Part shown: positions 21,801-22,724 of the stretch, piece after piece
How the letters are laid out: the number at the start of each line of letters is the position of its first letter
Position numbering within the stretch: position 1 is the stretch's first letter
Source of the DNA: Lingula anatina
Taxonomy: Eukaryota > Brachiopoda > Lingulata > Lingulida > Lingulidae
Length of the DNA: 22,724 nucleotides
Direction of reading: 5' to 3'
Assembly (NCBI RefSeq): GCF_001039355.2
Contig: NW_019774064.1
Coordinates: 1 to 22,724 of the forward strand
The notes under the pieces: model-generated
Database searches by the model: none
What the model saw: only the letters and a program-made list of their open reading frames with translations
Told to the model about the DNA's origin: nothing
Program-made: the position numbers and the translations under genes

Positions 21801-22032
21801 AACTAATCAAATGCTTGTAATAACTGAAAGTAATGAATTTGTATTGGTCTTACTTACATGTATATCAGACATGAGCCTGGGTTAAAAAAAAACCTCCGAT
21901 AATTTATCGTGGGACCCAAGCTCATGTCTGTTATATACAGAATTATGACTTTTCATTACTTATAATACTTACCTTCCACTGGTGGCACAGTTGGAGGAGG
22001 TCGTGTTGTAGCTATCTCTGTGATATTTGTCA
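114..22032 (-). CDS. Giant multidomain secreted/matrix protein gene, 44 exons, both ends missing
   Basis: One gene on the minus strand explains all recognisable coding sequence. Each exon has an AG acceptor and GT donor (one GC donor, one acceptor spoiled by an N). Codons split across introns rejoin correctly at every junction except exon 10 to exon 11. Most introns are phase 1, typical of exon-shuffled extracellular proteins. The order is VWD-C8-TIL units, two Ig, an unknown domain, CAP, two EGF-like, ShK-like, RKKR linker, two HYR, sushi, the unknown domain again, three GCC2/GCC3, five EGF. Using one duplicate set, the span encodes about 2325 residues. No signal peptide, start codon, stop codon or membrane segment is in the window. 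The C-terminal half resembles the SVEP1/polydom order and the N-terminal half resembles zonadhesin, mucin or VWF D assemblies. I would not assign orthology. Exon boundaries were read by eye, without transcript support. Confidence 0.9.
235..698 (-). other. Intron between exons 43 and 44 (464 bp); other longer introns
   Basis: AT-rich, no coding signal. A plus-strand 61-codon open stretch at 300-485 has no domain. Other introns above 300 bases that I read and found empty apart from the listed repeats are 2249-2568, 3095-3456, 3704-4021, 4712-5049, 7580-8048, 9230-9544, 9770-10205, 11241-11680, 12349-12723, 15676-16146, 17929-18399, 18645-19036, 19224-19699, 20974-21356 and 21608-21972. Confidence 0.7.
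1311..1379. repeat. (CA)n microsatellite, interrupted
   Basis: About 65 bases of CA repeat with GCATA and TACA interruptions, in the intron between exons 42 and 41, about 50 bases from the exon 41 donor. The 'cvcvcv' reading frames across it are artefacts of the repeat. Confidence 0.97.
2087..3094 (-). CDS. Exons 37-39: three GCC2/GCC3 (ephrin-receptor-like) modules
   Basis: Exons 37 (2939-3094), 38 (2569-2730) and 39 (2087-2248) are each 156-162 bases, phase 1-1, one module per exon. Exon 37 has [20 protein letters not shown] and NCTVCPSGT. Exon 38 has [18 protein letters not shown] and CSAGTTT. Exon 39 has [18 protein letters not shown] and TVCQEC, and is the most diverged. The C.PG.F...C..CP.G.....G...C..CP.GT pattern is typical of the modules in SVEP1 and Scube proteins. 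They lead into EGF repeats, as in those proteins. Confidence 0.92.
2292..2452. repeat. Degenerate 60-66 bp tandem repeat, about 2.5 units
   Basis: Units begin near 2292, 2358 and 2418 and share the pattern TTCCAAAATAT..T.CTAGATTCTAATCA.ACCT (broken here by mismatches). It lies in the intron between exons 39 and 38. It is diverged, AT-rich and has no coding content. Confidence 0.65.
3457..4212 (-). CDS. Exons 35-36: unrecognised two-exon Cys domain, copy B
   Basis: Exons 35 (4022-4212) and 36 (3457-3703) are phase 1-0 and 0-1 and encode about 146 residues. Exon 35 runs [20 protein letters not shown], then [11 protein letters not shown]. Exon 36 holds [31 protein letters not shown] and the closing [12 protein letters not shown]...SSFC. 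The two cysteines per half, the CPxGxV...FC end and the phase pattern parallel exons 20-21. Here the closing motif leads directly into a GCC2/GCC3 module. I know of no named family for it and suspect a domain associated with ephrin-receptor-like modules. Confidence 0.7.
4275..4311. repeat. (TG)n microsatellite
   Basis: An uninterrupted TG run of about 37 bases in the intron between exons 35 and 34, about 60 bases upstream of the exon 35 acceptor on the coding strand. There it reads (CA)n. Confidence 0.98.
4502..4711 (-). CDS. Exon 34: sushi/CCP domain
   Basis: This 210-base phase 1-1 exon encodes about 70 residues, [18 protein letters not shown] through LLCTILCEG to [14 protein letters not shown]. 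The G-x-W-S...P-x-C end is the classical CCP terminus. There is one more cysteine pair than the usual four, as in several CCPs next to HYR domains. The role is protein-protein binding in the extracellular space. Confidence 0.85.
5050..5901 (-). CDS. Exons 31-33: two HYR domains
   Basis: Exons 31 (5732-5901) and 32 (5442-5517) form HYR 1. It runs from [16 protein letters not shown] through [14 protein letters not shown] to the terminal [11 protein letters not shown]. Exon 33 (5050-5301) alone forms HYR 2, with [22 protein letters not shown] and [11 protein letters not shown]. The CP start, D.SG middle and A.D..GN.A.C end are diagnostic of hyalin repeats, an Ig-like adhesion fold. Two HYR domains followed by a sushi domain is the arrangement seen in SVEP1/polydom. 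Confidence 0.93.
5902..6521 (-). other. Intron between exons 30 and 31 (620 bp)
   Basis: AT-rich sequence without a codable domain. A 66-codon open stretch (6199-6399, minus) shows no domain, cysteine pattern or splice support, and I treat it as chance. No repeat structure beyond short A and T runs was seen. Confidence 0.7.
6522..6707 (-). CDS. Exon 30: RKKR site and N-glycosylation-rich linker
   Basis: This phase 1-1 exon encodes about 62 residues. The start, [13 protein letters not shown], holds an R-K-K-R|S motif (codons at 6685-6696) fitting the furin consensus R-x-K/R-R. Downstream are five N-glycosylation sequons within about 45 residues: NIT, NRT, NGT, NST, NDT. There is a single cysteine near the end (PTC). 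I recognise no domain. Position and composition suggest an exposed linker between the CAP/ShKT part and the HYR part, possibly a processing site. Confidence 0.8.
6885..7013 (-). CDS. Exon 29: ShK-like (ShKT) six-cysteine domain
   Basis: This 129-base phase 1-1 exon encodes [14 protein letters not shown], then SENC, and ends [12 protein letters not shown]. Six cysteines, a central Trp-Ala and the CPxTCxxC end match the ShKT family. ShKT modules are widespread in secreted invertebrate enzymes and adhesive proteins, and a related fold forms the C-terminal part of CRISPs. In this context it is an ordinary extracellular module. The one-domain-per-exon phase 1-1 layout makes it easy to shuffle. Confidence 0.8.
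7475..8150 (-). CDS. Exons 27-28: two EGF-like modules
   Basis: Exon 27 (8049-8150) encodes [12 protein letters not shown], then [16 protein letters not shown]. Exon 28 (7475-7579) encodes [15 protein letters not shown], then [16 protein letters not shown]. Both are phase 1-1, about 34-35 residues each, with EGF-like cysteine spacing and the C-terminal aromatic/Gly motif (YTGLRC, YIGKTC). They lie between CAP and the ShK-like domain, where CRISP proteins have a short hinge. Confidence 0.85.
7645..7684. repeat. (CA)n microsatellite
   Basis: About 40 bases of pure CA repeat in the intron between exons 28 and 27. A shorter imperfect CA tract lies at 7384-7411 in the next intron. Confidence 0.98.
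8314..8374. repeat. Compound (TG)n(GA)n microsatellite
   Basis: A TG run (8314-8331) passes directly into a GA run (8331-8374), in the intron between exons 27 and 26. The same gene region has a C13 run at 8554-8566. Both are likely to be length-variable and hard to sequence. Confidence 0.98.
8446..9769 (-). CDS. Exons 23-26: CAP/SCP (CRISP-like) domain and hinge
   Basis: Exons 23 (9545-9769), 24 (9141-9229), 25 (8748-8872) and micro-exon 26 (8446-8484, 39 bases) complete a CAP domain that starts in exon 22, residues about 1240-1428. Matches are [18 protein letters not shown] (helix 2), GESIGLI (the GEN-type motif, Glu kept), [16 protein letters not shown] (the VVW..x..GCG segment), VCAYAPG (the C-N-Y-x-P-G type motif) and NGTPCSAC (the hinge). 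The usual His before VVW is not present (DPYKLVW), so the CAP cavity looks incomplete and the domain probably acts in binding. CAP proteins are normally separate secreted proteins, so finding one inside a VWD/HYR/EGF protein is unusual. Confidence 0.85.
10028..10200. repeat. Degenerate ~90 bp tandem repeat in intron
   Basis: The string ATTACAAAAA...G.GGTTGTGT.TTCC.AATAAAAC recurs at about 10028 and 10116. Each copy is followed by a CTTTTACA-like end and an ACACA stretch, and a third partial copy starts near 10186. It lies between exons 23 and 22, next to the exon 22 donor. It is non-coding. Confidence 0.6.
10206..10363 (-). CDS. Exon 22: Thr/Pro linker and start of CAP domain
   Basis: This exon was found by splice logic. 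It has an acceptor at 10364-10365, a GTGAGT donor from 10205 down, and is open in phase 1-0. The first half is a spacer ([16 protein letters not shown]). The second half, [19 protein letters not shown], is the first helix of a CAP/SCP domain. The conserved His of that helix is in SIHNANR. It continues in frame into exon 23. Confidence 0.82.
10364..10987 (-). other. Intron between exons 21 and 22 (624 bp)
   Basis: This is the longest complete intron. It contains an A23 run (10626-10648) and unremarkable AT-rich sequence. I see no exon, RNA gene or clear transposon end in it. Confidence 0.7.
10988..11922 (-). CDS. Exons 20-21: unrecognised two-exon Cys domain, copy A
   Basis: Exons 20 (11681-11922) and 21 (10988-11240) are phase 1-0 and 0-1 and encode about 165 residues that I cannot assign to a named family. 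Exon 20 has two cysteines (PYACRDTF and LPECGGI). Exon 21 has cysteines in LETCGRTI and TVDCPGIQL, then [17 protein letters not shown]. The closing CPxGxV...F.C pattern resembles the entry to a GCC2/GCC3 module. Exons 35-36 show the same layout and phases, so this is probably a repeated domain. I have no basis for a function beyond its place in a secreted protein. Confidence 0.7.
12180..12827 (-). CDS. Exons 18-19: immunoglobulin domain 2
   Basis: Exons 18 (12724-12827) and 19 (12180-12348) join in phase 0 to form a second Ig domain, residues about 960-1051. Exon 18 has [10 protein letters not shown] followed by VLWYK, the core Cys and Trp. Exon 19 has the closing strand [11 protein letters not shown]. 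The acceptor of exon 18 (12828-12829) abuts a TAA/TTA microsatellite. There is no conventional pyrimidine tract directly upstream. Confidence 0.88.
12831..12879. repeat. (TAA)n microsatellite abutting a splice acceptor
   Basis: About 48 bases of uninterrupted TAA repeat, which reads (TTA)n on the coding strand and ends within two or three bases of the exon 18 acceptor AG (12828-12829). A smaller ATA tract (5311-5333) sits about 8 bases from the exon 33 acceptor. Confidence 0.97.
13072..13635 (-). CDS. Exons 16-17: immunoglobulin domain 1
   Basis: Exons 16 (13498-13635) and 17 (13072-13209) are each exactly 138 bases, phase 1-1. Together they encode one Ig-like domain, residues about 868-960. 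The first cysteine is in [10 protein letters not shown] and the second in the signature [11 protein letters not shown]. The domain begins [12 protein letters not shown]. The intron lies between the two cysteine strands, a common arrangement in invertebrate Ig genes. The likely role is structural or adhesive. Confidence 0.88.
13881..14064 (-). CDS. Exon 15: EGF-like module closing D assembly 2
   Basis: This phase 0-1 exon starts [16 protein letters not shown] and ends with an EGF-like part, [27 protein letters not shown]. It is the counterpart of exon 6, with similar length (184 versus 187 bases) and identical phases. It joins in frame to either TIL copy. Its C-terminal codon is shared with the first Ig exon (GGA, Gly). 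Confidence 0.85.
14332..15081 (-). CDS. Exons 13-14: C8 and TIL, left duplicate copy
   Basis: Exon 13 (14783-15081) is the C8 domain and exon 14 (14332-14534) the TIL domain, matching exons 9 and 10 in length and phase. Exon 14 has a standard GT donor (CAG|GTATGT). It is followed at the expected distance by exon 15, so this copy is properly connected on its 3' side. The right copy is properly connected on its 5' side. That is the pattern expected if two haplotype versions of one locus were placed end to end. Confidence 0.85.
15329..16391 (-). CDS. Exons 11-12: second VWD domain, left duplicate copy
   Basis: Exons 11 (16147-16391) and 12 (15329-15675) duplicate exons 7-8 with the same boundaries and phases. 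The acceptor of exon 11 is damaged: the G is at 16392, the base that should complete AG is the N at 16393, and the upstream sequence is an A9 run (T9 on the coding strand) instead of the natural intron. Exon 12 differs from exon 8 at several codons (for example GDT versus GDS, DDI versus DDL, SNS versus SNR, SER versus SQR). It is either an alternative allele or a true paralogous copy. Confidence 0.8.
16586..16788 (-). CDS. Exon 10: TIL domain (right copy), with GC donor
   Basis: The TIL module starts [20 protein letters not shown] and ends DSWGNYHQ, the same protein as exon 14. The splice donor here reads CAG|GCATGT, a GC donor, where the left copy has CAG|GTATGT. No EGF-like exon follows before the duplication junction. 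The only downstream partners in this DNA are exon 11 (wrong phase) or exon 15 (right phase, skipping the left copy). Confidence 0.85.
17036..17334 (-). CDS. Exon 9: C8 domain (right copy)
   Basis: The exon encodes about 100 residues with the eight expected C8 cysteines plus one extra near the start (SCAQET). Key pieces are [22 protein letters not shown] and AQCPRTTYG. It differs from the left-copy C8 (14783-15081) by about one substitution, giving Lys here and Ile there after IMSG. Phases are 2 in and 1 out. Confidence 0.9.
17582..18644 (-). CDS. Exons 7-8: second VWD domain (right copy)
   Basis: Exons 7 (18400-18644) and 8 (17582-17928) join in phase 0. Exon 7 contains the canonical [12 protein letters not shown] start. 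Exon 8 contains [18 protein letters not shown], in which the first cysteine of the usual CGLC motif is absent (TGLC), although the following loop is kept. Residues are about 442-639. The exon 7 acceptor (18645-18646) has normal intron upstream. This copy is therefore the one properly connected to exon 6. Confidence 0.9.
19037..19223 (-). CDS. Exon 6: EGF-like module closing D assembly 1
   Basis: This phase 0-1 exon starts [19 protein letters not shown], the E/VWE-type stretch that normally follows TIL. It continues into an EGF-like part with [16 protein letters not shown] and ends at MCTG. Exon 15 is its counterpart in the second assembly ([10 protein letters not shown]). The same kind of exon is missing at the duplication junction. 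Without it, TIL (ending phase 0) cannot join the next VWD exon (phase 1) in frame. Confidence 0.85.
19700..19902 (-). CDS. Exon 5: TIL (trypsin inhibitor-like) domain
   Basis: The exon encodes about 68 residues beginning SCGPNEVY and ending DSFGNYHE. It has nine cysteines, with the TSCPATC and [10 protein letters not shown] segments typical of TIL domains in D assemblies. There is no reason to infer a protease-inhibiting role, since in VWD-C8-TIL proteins this module is structural. The exon is phase 1-0 and runs straight into the following Cys-rich exon in frame. Confidence 0.9.
20150..20454 (-). CDS. Exon 4: C8 domain
   Basis: The exon encodes about 102 residues with eight cysteines in C8 spacing: ITC, EYC, SEC, SLC, DVC, MAC, SEC, SNC. 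C8 always accompanies VWD and TIL in D assemblies. The acceptor is at 20455-20456 and the donor GTGAGT starts at 20149. Split codons on both sides give Ser. The YC(G)L-type start and the LCQADVC segment are typical of the family. Confidence 0.9.
20654..21607 (-). CDS. Exons 2-3: first VWD domain
   Basis: Exons 2 (21357-21607) and 3 (20654-20973) join in phase 0 and give a von Willebrand type D domain, residues about 20-210 of the window product. The N-terminal strand is [12 protein letters not shown], where the usual GDPH motif is replaced by GINYM, although TLDG is kept. The C-terminal half has the classical [18 protein letters not shown] segment, with an intact CGxC motif and the Asp/Asn calcium-loop pattern. 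VWD domains act outside the cell in assembly and adhesion of mucin-, VWF- and zonadhesin-like proteins. The C8 and TIL exons that follow confirm the assignment. Confidence 0.9.
21859..21939. repeat. Imperfect inverted repeat (foldback), possible small MITE remnant
   Basis: The arm 21859-21882 (core CAGACATGAGCCTGGGT) is the reverse complement of 21914-21939 (core ACCCAAGCTCATGTCTG) with one mismatch in the core and a small indel further out. The loop of about 31 bases contains an A-run and a near-palindrome CGATAATTTATCG. It lies in the intron between exons 2 and 1. No target-site duplication was confirmed. Confidence 0.7.
21973..22032 (-). CDS. Exon 1: Thr/Pro-rich linker
   Basis: This 60-base phase 1-1 exon encodes about 20 residues rich in Thr and Pro, including [11 protein letters not shown], with one N-glycosylation sequon (NIT). 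It looks like an O-glycosylated spacer before the first VWD domain. The acceptor AG is at 22033-22034 and the donor GTAAG at 21968-21972. The codon split with exon 2 rejoins as GAA (Glu). It is the most 5' exon I can see. Confidence 0.75.
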
Positions 22033-22724
22033 CTAAAAGAAAAGGAAATATGTAAGGTTTAGCAACTGTCATTGTTATCAAAATGTTATCAATTTCAGAT
22101 ACAATATCAATAAAACAAACATCTTGGTATAAAAAAAAGAACAAAATCACATCCATTTTGTTATATATGAATTAATTCAAATATAACAATAAAAAATCTT
22201 ACATTACTCATTTTTCAGAAAATGCAACAAAATTGCAGTTTTGTAACAATGAATGTGTACCAATCTGAAAAAGAGGAGTATGTGCCACTTCAACCTTGTG
22301 AAACCATTTCCATTGTGTGTGAAATAGTTGAAAGCCTGGATTTACACCTAAGGTGGCCATGTCGCTGCAACTGCTGTATGAGTGTCTCTAATGCAAATCT
22401 TATACAGTAATTCAGGATTTCCAAATAACAGCACTCAAAATGTGTAGATCTGTCGTTCAAAATCCAATCAATAAAAGAACATATGCAGTCAGTGGAAGTC
22501 ACCATTTAAAAAAGTGCAAGTTGGAAACCCTGAAATCCTGAACCCTGAAAATCTGCCATGATCATGTGTAAAAATATAGAACCATGAGCCCTAAGTTTAC
22601 CTCTTGTAACTCCTCAGTTTATCTTACTGTGCTTATTTTTTCAGAGATGGTACATTTCTATCACAGATTGCTACCACTTGCGTGTTCAAGCAATTCCACT
22701 GATGTATTTTTACCCTTTCTGCTT
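22033..22724 (-). other. 5' flanking intron (or upstream region), no exon seen
   Basis: About 690 bases upstream of exon 1 carry no recognisable exon. Since exon 1 begins in mid-codon (phase 1) at a good acceptor, this is intron continuing past the right edge. Two overlapping 60-70 codon open stretches (22222-22410 plus, 22290-22505 minus) are shadows of each other with no domain. Confidence 0.65.

Noticed and set aside
22222-22505. Overlapping open stretches on both strands upstream of exon 1, considered as a further exon or transposon fragment
   Set aside because: There is no recognisable domain, no matching splice phase and no terminal repeats.

Overview
This is eukaryotic genomic DNA, AT-rich, with short introns (mostly 200-620 bp) and many simple repeats. 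It is occupied almost entirely by ONE large minus-strand gene that is open at both ends: the 5' end lies beyond the right edge and the 3' end beyond the left edge. The extracellular domain repertoire, the frequent CA/TG and TAA microsatellites, and the palindromic 'tacatgtaca'-like words suggest a marine invertebrate, perhaps a bivalve or other lophotrochozoan. The species guess is weak and is inference.

I placed 44 exons by eye from in-frame translation, donor/acceptor sites and intron phase. Numbered 5'->3' (right to left) they are: 1 21973-22032, 2 21357-21607, 3 20654-20973, 4 20150-20454, 5 19700-19902, 6 19037-19223, 7 18400-18644, 8 17582-17928, 9 17036-17334, 10 16586-16788, 11 16147-16391, 12 15329-15675, 13 14783-15081, 14 14332-14534, 15 13881-14064, 16 13498-13635, 17 13072-13209, 18 12724-12827, 19 12180-12348, 20 11681-11922, 21 10988-11240, 22 10206-10363, 23 9545-9769, 24 9141-9229, 25 8748-8872, 26 8446-8484, 27 8049-8150, 28 7475-7579, 29 6885-7013, 30 6522-6707, 31 5732-5901, 32 5442-5517, 33 5050-5301, 34 4502-4711, 35 4022-4212, 36 3457-3703, 37 2939-3094, 38 2569-2730, 39 2087-2248, 40 1695-1790, 41 1431-1535, 42 1018-1144, 43 699-792, 44 114-234. 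Every junction keeps frame except the one created by the duplication (10 to 11). Leaving out one set of the four duplicated exons gives 6975 coding bases, about 2325 codons.

Domain order, N- to C-terminal: Thr/Pro linker; VWD-C8-TIL-EGF-like; a second VWD-C8-TIL-EGF-like unit, of which VWD-C8-TIL is present twice in the DNA; two Ig domains; an unrecognised two-exon Cys domain (copy A); Thr/Pro linker; CAP/SCP domain; two EGF-like modules; a ShK-like six-cysteine domain; a basic RKKR site and a glycosylation-rich linker; two HYR domains; one sushi/CCP; a second copy of the unrecognised two-exon domain (copy B); three GCC2/GCC3 (ephrin-receptor-like) modules; five EGF repeats. The HYR-HYR-sushi-GCC2/3-EGF tail has the order of the middle of SVEP1/polydom. 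The VWD-C8-TIL front is of mucin/zonadhesin/VWF type. The product is probably a very large secreted or cell-surface adhesive/matrix protein.

The most notable structure is a 2.25 kb direct tandem duplication (14141-16392 and 16395-18645) joined at a single unresolved base (N, 16393). The joined order is out of frame and lacks the expected EGF exon, so it looks more like a haplotype/assembly duplication than a functional domain expansion. Other points of interest are the unusual domain combination, the twice-used unrecognised domain, the putative furin site, a GC splice donor in one copy, and a splice acceptor abutting a (TAA)n microsatellite. No other gene, RNA gene, CRISPR array or intact mobile element was found.
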